Part shown: piece after piece, positions 53,055 to 61,330 of the stretch
Position numbering within the stretch: the first letter of the stretch is position 1
Layout: each line of letters begins with the position of its first letter
DNA from: Rhodospirillales bacterium
GTDB taxonomy: Bacteria > Pseudomonadota > Alphaproteobacteria > Rhodospirillales > Casp-alpha2
Assembly (NCBI GenBank): GCA_017644185.1
Contig: JAEPMA010000001.1
Coordinates: forward strand, 496,001 to 560,000
DNA: 64,000 nt
Direction: 5' to 3'
The notes under the pieces: generated by a model
The model's input: only the letters and a program-made list of their open reading frames with translations
What the model was told of the DNA's origin: nothing
Database searches by the model: none
Made by a program: the position numbers and the translations under genes

Positions 53055-53262
53055 AAAGGCAGGTCTCCTGGCTCGCGGTTTGTCGCCGGAAAATCACCTT
53101 CCCAACCCGAGGGTCAGTGGTTGTCGATTTTCAGCTCGCCGCTCACAGTTGCGGGGGCAGCCTGGGTAAGAATTCCCTGATGGGTAAATCCTCCCCGTGT
53201 TCCCTATTAGTCCCCAAGACTTTGTCGTCTTTCGGCGGGGAACCCTTGCTGACGTAATGATG
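53055..53262 (-). promoter_or_regulatory. cobalamin riboswitch upstream of cbtBA
   Basis: On the minus strand the conserved parts occur in order: GGGAACACGGG-type P3 elements with AATAGGGAA, GCCCCCGCAACTGTGA, then CCACTG, GGGAAGG and the B12 box GAGCCAGGAGACCTGCC (53058-53074). This is the AdoCbl riboswitch class. A hairpin (53032-53050) between aptamer and ribosome site has no T run, so translational control is likely. When B12 is scarce, cbtBA would be expressed. Limits are by eye, within about 10 nt. Confidence 0.93.
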
Positions 53263-53441
53263 ACCCCAACCCGGGTTTGTTGTCAAACCGGCGAAGTGGT
53301 GACGCCCGGAACAGCGTGAACTCGAACGTCCATTGCCAGCAGCAAGTCCCTTTAACGGTCGGAAAATTCTGACGTTGCATGTTGCGGTGCAAAAATAGTT
53401 ATGGAATGCTGACCTAACTACAGCAGGGAACGGGGTGGCCA

Positions 53442-55508
53442 GTGAGTTCGCTCTCCACGGTCGATGTCGTCTGGGTTCTGACGAGCGCCGCGCTTGTGTT
53501 CATGATGCAGGCGGGCTTTTGCTGTCTGGAAAGTGGTTACGTCCGTTCTAAGAACAGCGTCAACGTCGCCGCCAAGAACTTCGCCGATTTCTGTATTTCA
53601 GCCGGGATATTCTGGGCCGTTGGTTTCGGCCTCATGTTCGGTGCCAGTGAGAACGGGATTGTCGGTGGTACGAATTTCGTATTCTCGGTGAGTGATGATC
53701 CGAGCCATATCGCCTTCTTCGTTTTTCAACTGATGTTCTGCGGCACCGCGACGACGATCGTTTCAGGGGCGGTTGCGGAGCGAACCAGTTATGTCGCCTA
53801 CCTGATGATCGCCGTGGTGATCTCGCTGATCATTTACCCGGTGTTCGGCCATTGGGCCTGGGGCGGCGCCGACGGCGGCCGTCCGGGCTGGCTTTCCGAA
53901 TTGGGGTTTGTCGATTTCGCCGGATCCACGGTTGTGCATTCAGTCGCGGGTTGGGTTGGTTTGGCGGCCGTCATCATCATTGGCCCGCGCGAGGGCCGTT
54001 TCGATGGTACTGGGGGCCAATTCCGTTCGCATAGCCTGCCGCTCTCGGCGCTCGGCGTCTTCACGATCTGGGTCGGCTGGATCGGATTCAACGGCGGCAG
54101 CACTTTGGCGGCCAACGACGCCGTGCCGTTGATCGTCTTCAATACTTTGATTGCCGGGGCGTTCGGTGGGTTAGCTTCGATCATTATCGCACCTTTGGTA
54201 TTCGGGCGTTCGGATGTGCCGAGTATGCTCAACGGCGCCCTCGCCGGCTTGGTGGCGATCACGGCACCGGCCCACGCCGTCATGCCGTGGTCGGCGGTGG
54301 TGATCGGGCTGGTCGGTGGGGTCCTCTGTATCGTGGGCACCTATCTGCTGGAACGTTTACGGGTCGATGACGTTCTTTCGGCGTTCCCGGTGCATGCGGT
54401 TGCCGGTATCTGGGGTACGCTTTCGGTCGCGTTCTTCGGCAGGCCGGAGGTGCTGGGAACAGGTCTTGGCCGCGTTGATCAGTTCCTGGTACAAGGCGCC
54501 GGCGTGCTGGTGGCGATGGTCTGGGCATTCGGTCTTGGCTTCATCCTGCTCAAGCTCATCGACCGTGTTTATCCGCTGCGCGTCAAATTGAACGCTGAAC
54601 GTGTCGGGCTCAATATCAGCGAACACGACCAATCAACGGAACAACTCGACCTTTTACGGGCCATGGAGTTCCAACGCGTGACCAGCGACTATTCGAAACC
54701 GATACCGGTCGAGCCGAATTCAGAAACCGGTGACATTGCGGCGCAATACAATCGCGTTCTGCAGAATCTGTATAACGCCAAACTGGATGCCGATACCGCC
54801 AATAACGCGAAGTCCGACTTTCTGGCGTCTATGAGCCATGAATTGCGCACACCTCTAAATGCGATCATGGGGTTCTCGGAGGTGATCTCAAACCAGTACT
54901 TCGGCCCGATCGGATCGGCTAAGTATAAGGATTACGCCAACGATATCATGTCGAGCGGGCGCCATCTTCTCAGTCTCGTGAACGACATCCTCGACCTTTC
55001 GAAGATCGAGGCCGGGCGTAATACCCTGGTGAAGACACAAATATCGCCGCGCGATGCCTTCGATGAGGCTTTGAAGATCGCCAAGAATGCAATCGACTGC
55101 AGTCAGATCTATTTCGAAACCCGCGTTGCGGACAGCGTGCCACCCCTCTTCGTCGACGAACGCGCCATTAAACAGGTGCTGCTTAATCTGTTGTTCAACG
55201 CCGTCAAATTCACGCCGGGTGGCGGGCACGTTACACTCAAAGCGACATACACCAACGGTGTGCATGTCCTCGAAGTCGCTGATAGTGGCGATGGGATCGA
55301 GCCGGAAGACTTAAAGAAGATCACCGAGCCGTTCGCCCAGCTGCAGGCCAACCCACACATCGCCAAGATGGGGACAGGGCTTGGGCTTGCCATCGCCAAG
55401 GCCTTGGTGGAGGCGCACGGCGGCACACTTCGCATTTCGAGCGTCGTCGGCAAGGGCACGACGGTAAGGGTGATTTTGCCCAGCGAGCAGAACTTGGTCG
55501 CCGATTAG
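53442..55508 (+). CDS. ammonium transporter (Amt) fused to a sensor histidine kinase
   Basis: A 688-residue fusion. Residues about 1-400 are an Amt/Rh channel with 11 helices; the twin-His pair is present (DFAGSTVVH and FPVHAVAGIWG), as is the conserved Asp. Residues about 400-450 are a linker. A HisKA domain (KSDFLASMSHELRTPLN, His about 466) and a HATPase_c domain (LLNLLFNAVKFTPGGG, DSGDGIEPEDLKKITEPF, GTGLGLAIAKALVEAHGG) follow. The GTG at 53442 is used. No response regulator or glnK is adjacent. It probably senses ammonium flux rather than only transporting it. Confidence 0.92.
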   Translation: MSSLSTVDVVWVLTSAALVFMMQAGFCCLESGYVRSKNSVNVAAKNFADFCISAGIFWAVGFGLMFGASENGIVGGTNFVFSVSDDPSHIAFFVFQLMFCGTATTIVSGAVAERTSYVAYLMIAVVISLIIYPVFGHWAWGGADGGRPGWLSELGFVDFAGSTVVHSVAGWVGLAAVIIIGPREGRFDGTGGQFRSHSLPLSALGVFTIWVGWIGFNGGSTLAANDAVPLIVFNTLIAGAFGGLASIIIAPLVFGRSDVPSMLNGALAGLVAITAPAHAVMPWSAVVIGLVGGVLCIVGTYLLERLRVDDVLSAFPVHAVAGIWGTLSVAFFGRPEVLGTGLGRVDQFLVQGAGVLVAMVWAFGLGFILLKLIDRVYPLRVKLNAERVGLNISEHDQSTEQLDLLRAMEFQRVTSDYSKPIPVEPNSETGDIAAQYNRVLQNLYNAKLDADTANNAKSDFLASMSHELRTPLNAIMGFSEVISNQYFGPIGSAKYKDYANDIMSSGRHLLSLVNDILDLSKIEAGRNTLVKTQISPRDAFDEALKIAKNAIDCSQIYFETRVADSVPPLFVDERAIKQVLLNLLFNAVKFTPGGGHVTLKATYTNGVHVLEVADSGDGIEPEDLKKITEPFAQLQANPHIAKMGTGLGLAIAKALVEAHGGTLRISSVVGKGTTVRVILPSEQNLVAD

Positions 55509-55515
55509 GCATGCC

Positions 55516-57123
55516 TCAGGAAAGATCCACGCCTTCCAGTCTTTTGGCGGCTTTGTCCAAATGATTGGCGATGCTTCGCATATCGTTCAGGGCGTCCAGC
55601 GCGATCCCGGTTTCCGTTACGTTGAGTTCGCCGTTTCCCGCCGCGCGCAGGGTTTCCGCCTTCACGTTCTGGTATGCGGTTTCGAATCCATCCTGGTTAT
55701 GCGCTTGATCAACCTGCTGCAGACCGACCCTGACCCCGGCGGCACTGATTTCCGAGGCAAGCACGGCAGCCACCTCGTGGAACTGCTTCGCGTAAGCCGC
55801 GGGCAGGCGGTCGAGGCGATGACGTCTTGATGCAAGATCCCGTCCGTTGCGCGCGATCTCGAGAAAATGCCATATCGCACGGACGATGTTAGAGAGCGAC
55901 ATGGATATATCTTCGGTATTGCGGCCCGTGTTCAAACGCCGGATGTAGCCGTACACCGCTTCGCTCAGCGTATCCGCGATATCGAGCCTTCGCTGCAGTC
56001 GCGCCAGGGGAACGTCCCGGTCGACGAGCGAAGATTTGGCGATCCCATAGGCAACGTCTGCGATCCGCTTCATTTCCAGCACGATCGCGTTCAAGGCGAT
56101 CGACGGGACCGCCAGGCTATAATCGTCGAGGTACTGCGGTTTGGCCTCGGCTTCTTCAAGTGTCGTCAGGCGGGCTGCAAGCCATCTTTCAAGCCGTTTG
56201 CTGAGTGGCCAAATCAATAGAACGCCCAGGATATTGAACGCGGTATGGAATAGCGCCAGGGTCGTCGCGGGGGCCCTTGATCCGGTGATCTTTGCTTCGA
56301 CGAACGCGACGACAATCAGCATGACCGGAAGTAACGCCAGCGCCGATAGTCCGGTGAGGATATTGAAGAATACATGTGATAGTGCCACCCGTTTGGCAGC
56401 CGCCGTCGCACCGAATACGGCGACCAGCGCAGTACTTGTGGTGCCGATGTTGGCGCCAATCACCAGAGCGGCACCTGATTCGATGTTCAGTAATCCACCT
56501 AGTGCCGCTGTGATGGCGATGGCGATAACGGCGCTTGATGATTGCATCAGCGTTGTCAACACGATGCCCGCGCCGACAAAGGCGGCTGTATTCCACACGC
56601 CTTGCGTTTGCAGGGATGTGACGTCGATTGCTGCGGCTATACCCTCGAACGTCAGCTTCAACGTTGCGATCCCGAGGAAGAACACACCGAAACCGGTTAG
56701 CGCTTCGCCCAGCGCGCCGCGTCGTGTGGACGTGCCCGACAGAAATAGCACCATGCCCATACCCAACAACGGCAGCGCGAGTGCCTCGATCTTGAAGTTG
56801 ATCCCGATCAGGGCGACCAACCACCCGGAGAGGGTGGTGCCGACATTGCTGCCGAAAACGACCCACATGGCCTGAGGCAACGTCAACAGGCCCGCGTTGA
56901 CAAAGCCAATCGCCGCCACCGTAACGGCACTGGAGGACTGGACCAGTCCGGTGATCAGAATGCCCGACATCAGGCCACGCGCACGGGAATTGGTCCAATG
57001 CCCGAGCACGTCGCGCAACGTGTCACCGGCCGCGACCTTCAGGCCGGCCGTCATCAGATGAATGCCGAGAAGAAACAGGCCGATCCCGCCCAAGGCGCTG
57101 CCGGCTAGTGACCAGCTAATCAT
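55516..57123 (-). CDS. Na/Pi cotransporter family protein (PhoU-domain C-terminus)
   Basis: About 535 residues from the ATG at 57123 (AGGA site). The first 310 residues contain two Na_Pi_cotrans repeats with LMTAGLKVAAGDTLRDVL, GLVQSSSAVTVAAIGFVNAG and a second TLMQSSSAVIAIAITAALGG; the QSSSA pair is the ion/phosphate signature. Residues about 340-530 resemble a cytoplasmic PhoU-like helical domain. It probably takes up or exports phosphate; no pst genes are near. It converges on the Amt-kinase gene. Confidence 0.88.
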   Translation of the reverse strand: MISWSLAGSALGGIGLFLLGIHLMTAGLKVAAGDTLRDVLGHWTNSRARGLMSGILITGLVQSSSAVTVAAIGFVNAGLLTLPQAMWVVFGSNVGTTLSGWLVALIGINFKIEALALPLLGMGMVLFLSGTSTRRGALGEALTGFGVFFLGIATLKLTFEGIAAAIDVTSLQTQGVWNTAAFVGAGIVLTTLMQSSSAVIAIAITAALGGLLNIESGAALVIGANIGTTSTALVAVFGATAAAKRVALSHVFFNILTGLSALALLPVMLIVVAFVEAKITGSRAPATTLALFHTAFNILGVLLIWPLSKRLERWLAARLTTLEEAEAKPQYLDDYSLAVPSIALNAIVLEMKRIADVAYGIAKSSLVDRDVPLARLQRRLDIADTLSEAVYGYIRRLNTGRNTEDISMSLSNIVRAIWHFLEIARNGRDLASRRHRLDRLPAAYAKQFHEVAAVLASEISAAGVRVGLQQVDQAHNQDGFETAYQNVKAETLRAAGNGELNVTETGIALDALNDMRSIANHLDKAAKRLEGVDLS

Positions 57124-57219
57124 GTCGATCCTGCCGTCGCAGCGAAGCTCAATGGATCGATGATTATAAACAACGCCATCTCTCTCCGGCAAAGGGCTTT
57201 AACGTTACTTGGCGGCTAC

Positions 57220-57672
57220 TCAGGGGTGCTTCGAAGCTTTTTGAACGAGGGTTTCCAGCCGGTTGAGGAAGTTTGAGCGATCCTGCTTTGAAAACGATCG
57301 CGGCCCGCCCGTGATCTCACCCGCGTCACGAAGCCCCTGCATCAATTCGCGGTTAGCCAGTGCCATACCGATCATGTTCTCGGTGAACAACTCGCCGTTC
57401 GGTTTGATCGCAAGCGCACCCTTTTCAAGGCAGCGGGCCGCGAGAGGAATATCGTTGGTGACGCAGACGTCGGCGCGCTCAATACGCTCTGCGATCCAAT
57501 CATCGGCTGCGTCGGCCCCTTGTGAGACGATCACCAGTTCGACCATGGGGTCGCCGCTCGGCCGAATGCCGCCGTCACACACCATGATGGTTTTCAGGTT
57601 GTGCCGGGCTGCCACCCGGACGGTCTCGTCCTTAACCGGGCAGGCGTCGGCGTCGACGTAGATCACGCTCAC
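57220..57672 (-). CDS. YaiI/YqxD family protein (DUF188)
   Basis: A 150-residue PIN-like-fold protein. It starts MSVIYVDADACPVKDETVRVAARH and contains DDWIAERIERADVCVTNDIPLAARCLEKGA and GGPRSFSKQDRSNFLNRLE, all family hallmarks, with the acidic residues DAD and ND. The family may be a nuclease. The GTG start at 57672 overlaps the HD-GYP stop by one base (TAGTG). Confidence 0.9.
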   Translation of the reverse strand: MSVIYVDADACPVKDETVRVAARHNLKTIMVCDGGIRPSGDPMVELVIVSQGADAADDWIAERIERADVCVTNDIPLAARCLEKGALAIKPNGELFTENMIGMALANRELMQGLRDAGEITGGPRSFSKQDRSNFLNRLETLVQKASKHP

Positions 57673-59486
57673 TAGTCGTCGCCGGCTTCGGCTTCTTCTT
57701 TAGGGAGGTATTGCGAGATGTCGACCTCGTCTAACTGCTCCGGCATCAGGAAACGCTCGGCATATTCCTTGTAGACCCCGGACGTCAGGAACAGTTCGAA
57801 CAATTCGTCGTCGATGTGGGCGTCTTTCTTCATGAACGACATGATCTTGACGCTGTCGGAGAGCTTCTTCGGTGCCTTGTAGGGTCGGTCCGCCGCTGTC
57901 AGCGCTTCGAAGATGTCGGCGATTGCCATGATGCGGGCCGGTACCGACATGTGTTCTTTGTTCAGCTTCTTCGGATACCCGGTCCCATCCATTTTCTCGT
58001 GGTGACCGCCGGCCATTTCCGGGACGCGCGCCAGATGTTTCGGGAACGGCAGCGCTTCCAGCATGATGATGGTCTGCACGATATGGTCATTGATCTTGAA
58101 GCGTTCTTCCTCGGTCAACGTGCCGCGCGCGATGCACAGGTTGTAGATTTCACCCAGATTGTACTTGTGCTCGGGCACGTCGAGCTTGAAGCCCCACGGG
58201 TTGTCATCCTCCGCCGTCGGTTCCTTGCCTTCGCGGTAAATGATGTGATCGTAACGGTCGGCGAGCAGGTTTTCCTCGACCGGCAGCTCGGGCTCGGGCT
58301 CGCGTTCGACGCGTTTGAGTTCTTCGTAAGAGAGACCCAGGCGATCCGAAAGGGTTCTCGTCCATTTGATCCCGGCGATTTCTTTCACGCGTTCGATCCG
58401 GTCGGGCGCCATGAACTCGCCGCCGACATTGCTCTCGGCGATGAAGGCGAAATCGTCGTCCAGCTTGGCGAGCTGCTCTTCGAGTTCCTTGTGAAGCTCG
58501 TCGGCGTTGCCGCCGTCGATGACCTTGTTCAGATACTCGATAACCCGGTCACGTTTGACGATCTCGAAGCGGTTTCGGATTTCGTGAATACGGTTGTAGA
58601 TGGTTTCGAGCTTGGTCGCCTTGTCGACCACGTACTCCGGCGTCGTGACCTTGCCGCAATCGTGTAACCAGGCCGCGATGTGAAGTTCGTACCATTCCTC
58701 GTCGGTGAGTTCGAAATCCTGGAACGGCCCGTCCTCTTGCTCTGACGCTGCGTGCGCCAGCATTTTGGTCAATTCCGGGACGCGTTGGCAGTGCCCGCCG
58801 GTATAGGGGGACTTGGCGTCAATCGCCGACGCAATCAGCTCGATGAAGCTGTCGAGGAGTTTCTTCTGCGCTTCCAGAAGCTGCTGGTTGTCGAGCGCGA
58901 CGGCGGCCTGTGACGCCAATGCCTCGATCAAAGGCTGAATGTCGGCGCCGAACTCAATGACCTCGCCGGATTGCTTGTCGACGGCATTAAGCAATTGCAG
59001 AACGCCGATGATTTCATTCTGCGAGTTACGAAGCGGCACGCACAGGAACGACTTGGAACGATAACCCGTGCCTTCGTCGAATTTCTTGGTGCCGGAAAAA
59101 TCGAAGTTATCGTTTTCATAGGCGTCGGGAATGTTGATCGACTGACCGGTCAGCGCGGCCGCGGACGCGACGTTTTTGTGGTTTTCCTCACCCGTTTTCG
59201 GGTCGACCAGTGTTAGGGGCGGGAAGTTGATGTCTTTACCCGTCGTGCCGCCCATCGCGATTTCGAGACTATCGGTCCGCATGATCTCAAATCGGAGCCG
59301 ATTGTCGTCGGTGCGAATGTAAAGTGTCCCGCCGTCGGCGTTGGCAAGACTCTTGGCTTCCAGCAGGATCGTTTCCATCAGGACGTTGGTGTCCCGCTCG
59401 GCGGAAAGCGCGATACCAATGTCAATCAGACGCTGCAGGCTTGAGGCGCTCAGCCCATCGTTCGTTTCCGTGGTTCCGTCAGCCAT
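57672..59486 (-). CDS. GAF and HD-GYP domain protein with large insertion
   Basis: 604 residues from the ATG at 59486. Residues about 15-190 are a GAF sensor domain (SLQRLIDIGIALSAERD... SFLCVPLRNSQNEIIGVLQLLN). The HD-GYP phosphodiesterase part starts near residue 225: HD at about 275 (WLHDCGKVTTPEYV), HHEK at about 495, and the GYP motif DGTGYPKKL. The usual HD to HH gap is about 60 residues; here it is about 220, with an acidic, largely helical insertion. Catalytic residues are present, so c-di-GMP hydrolysis is plausible. It is followed by yaiI. Confidence 0.88.
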   Translation of the reverse strand: MADGTTETNDGLSASSLQRLIDIGIALSAERDTNVLMETILLEAKSLANADGGTLYIRTDDNRLRFEIMRTDSLEIAMGGTTGKDINFPPLTLVDPKTGEENHKNVASAAALTGQSINIPDAYENDNFDFSGTKKFDEGTGYRSKSFLCVPLRNSQNEIIGVLQLLNAVDKQSGEVIEFGADIQPLIEALASQAAVALDNQQLLEAQKKLLDSFIELIASAIDAKSPYTGGHCQRVPELTKMLAHAASEQEDGPFQDFELTDEEWYELHIAAWLHDCGKVTTPEYVVDKATKLETIYNRIHEIRNRFEIVKRDRVIEYLNKVIDGGNADELHKELEEQLAKLDDDFAFIAESNVGGEFMAPDRIERVKEIAGIKWTRTLSDRLGLSYEELKRVEREPEPELPVEENLLADRYDHIIYREGKEPTAEDDNPWGFKLDVPEHKYNLGEIYNLCIARGTLTEEERFKINDHIVQTIIMLEALPFPKHLARVPEMAGGHHEKMDGTGYPKKLNKEHMSVPARIMAIADIFEALTAADRPYKAPKKLSDSVKIMSFMKKDAHIDDELFELFLTSGVYKEYAERFLMPEQLDEVDISQYLPKEEAEAGDD

Positions 59487-59675
59487 GTTGTCTACTTGTT
59501 TCCCACCAGAACACGCCAAAACCGCGCGTTCCCACAATCCCCAATACCAACCCCGACTCTAGACGTTTACGCCATTGATTGACAATGGCCACACGGCCCA
59601 TCCGGCAATTTTCCGGATTGCTTGACCACGGCGTCTGGAAAGGGTCAACCTTGCCCGCGACGAGGAGTAAACGGG

Positions 59676-61184
59676 ATGGCTTACAGTTCCCTGAGGGATT
59701 TTATCGAGAAACTGGAAAAATCCGGCCGATTGGTGCGGGTTTCCGCGCCCGTGTCGACGGTATTGGAAATGACGGAAATCCAGACCCGCGTGCTTGCGGA
59801 GGGCGGCCCCGCTATCTTGTTCGAGAATGTGATCAAGGAAGACGGCACACCGTCTGATATGCCGGTGCTCGTCAATCTTTTCGGTACCGTCGAACGCGTT
59901 GCCTGGGGCATGAGCCGGGAGCCGCACGAACTTCGCGAAATCGGCGAAACGCTGGCTTTCCTGCGCCAACCGGAACCGCCCGGCGGCTGGCGCGAAGCCC
60001 TCGAAATGCTGCCGTTGATGAAGACCGTGATGGCCATGAAGCCGCGGGATTCCGGCACGGCCTACTGTCAGGAAGTCGTTTTAACGGGCGACGATATCGA
60101 TCTCACCAAATTGCCAATCCAGACATGTTGGCCGGGTGAACCTGCCCCTTTGATCACCTGGCCTTTGGTGGTGACGAAGGGGCCAGGGGGCGACAAACGC
60201 GATGCCTATAATCTGGGTATCTACCGCATGCAGGTGACGGGGAAGGATTCGACCCTCATGCGGTGGTTGAAGCACCGTGGCGGTGCGCAACACCATCAGC
60301 GTTGGAAGGCGGAAAAACCCGAGCCTTTACCCGCCGCATGTGTTCTGGGCGCTGATCCGGGCACGATATTGGCAGCCGTAACGCCAGTGCCGGACACGCT
60401 TTCCGAATATCAGTTCGCGGGGCTTTTGAGGGGCAAGAAAGTCGACCTCGTCGATTGCGTGACGCAACCGCTGAAAGTCCCTGCCGAAGCCGAAATCGTG
60501 ATCGAAGGCACGGTGTCTTTAACCGAGTACGGTGACGAGGGCCCTTACGGCGATCACACCGGTTACTATAACGCGGTCGAGCCGTTCCCGGTCTTCAACG
60601 TCACGGCGATCACCATGCGCAAGAACCCGATATATCTGTCGACATATACTGGAAGGCCGCCGGATGAGCCGTCGGTTTTGGGCGAGGCGTTGAACGACGT
60701 TTTCGTGCCGCTGTTGCAGCAGCAATTTCCGGAAATCGTCGATTTCTGGCTGCCCCCCGAAGGATGCTCATACCGCGTTGCCGTCGTCTCGATGAAAAAG
60801 GCGTACGCCGGTCATGCCAAAAGGATCATGCTGGCGGTGTGGTCGTATCTGCGGCAATTCATGTACACGAAATTCGTGATCGTGGTGGACGAGGATATTA
60901 ATGCCCGCGACTGGAACGATGTGATATGGGCGATTTCGACCAATGTCGACCCCAGCCGCGACCTGACCGTCATCGACAACACACCGATCGATTATCTCGA
61001 CTTCGCTTCGCCGGAATCAGGCCTCGGTGGCAAGCTCGGCATCGACGCGACGACAAAACTTCCCCCCGAAACGCACCGCGACTGGGGTCAGAAACTCCGT
61101 ATGACGGAAGAAGTGGTCGATAAGGTCGATCAAATGTGGGAAAGCCTTGGCATTCCCGGGTCCGGCAAGTCGATCTGGAAGTGA
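59676..61184 (+). CDS. UbiD family decarboxylase
   Basis: 502 residues from the ATG at 59676, which has GAGGAG just upstream. The prFMN-dependent family signatures are [11 protein letters not shown]-like [45 protein letters not shown] (Arg), and [19 protein letters not shown] (catalytic Glu). Substrates range from ubiquinone precursors to aromatic acids; the family alone does not decide. No ubiX is in the window. A lone gene 146 nt before the mttB-like gene on the same strand. Confidence 0.88.
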   Translation: MAYSSLRDFIEKLEKSGRLVRVSAPVSTVLEMTEIQTRVLAEGGPAILFENVIKEDGTPSDMPVLVNLFGTVERVAWGMSREPHELREIGETLAFLRQPEPPGGWREALEMLPLMKTVMAMKPRDSGTAYCQEVVLTGDDIDLTKLPIQTCWPGEPAPLITWPLVVTKGPGGDKRDAYNLGIYRMQVTGKDSTLMRWLKHRGGAQHHQRWKAEKPEPLPAACVLGADPGTILAAVTPVPDTLSEYQFAGLLRGKKVDLVDCVTQPLKVPAEAEIVIEGTVSLTEYGDEGPYGDHTGYYNAVEPFPVFNVTAITMRKNPIYLSTYTGRPPDEPSVLGEALNDVFVPLLQQQFPEIVDFWLPPEGCSYRVAVVSMKKAYAGHAKRIMLAVWSYLRQFMYTKFVIVVDEDINARDWNDVIWAISTNVDPSRDLTVIDNTPIDYLDFASPESGLGGKLGIDATTKLPPETHRDWGQKLRMTEEVVDKVDQMWESLGIPGSGKSIWK

Positions 61185-61330
61185 CCCGTCAGAAGGCGGC
61201 TTTTGACCACAAAATGACGGCGCTGGATTAGTCGACATTCGCGCTCGGGTTTATCAAAATCGAATAATCGTTTTGACCTGAACGGACGCCGGGTTGATGC
61301 GTCATGTTCGCATTTGAGTGAGTGCACGCC

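Noticed and set aside
57816-58667. 283-residue plus-strand frame over the HD-GYP gene
   Set aside because: A shadow of the real gene in the complementary frame; no ribosome site and no recognisable domain.
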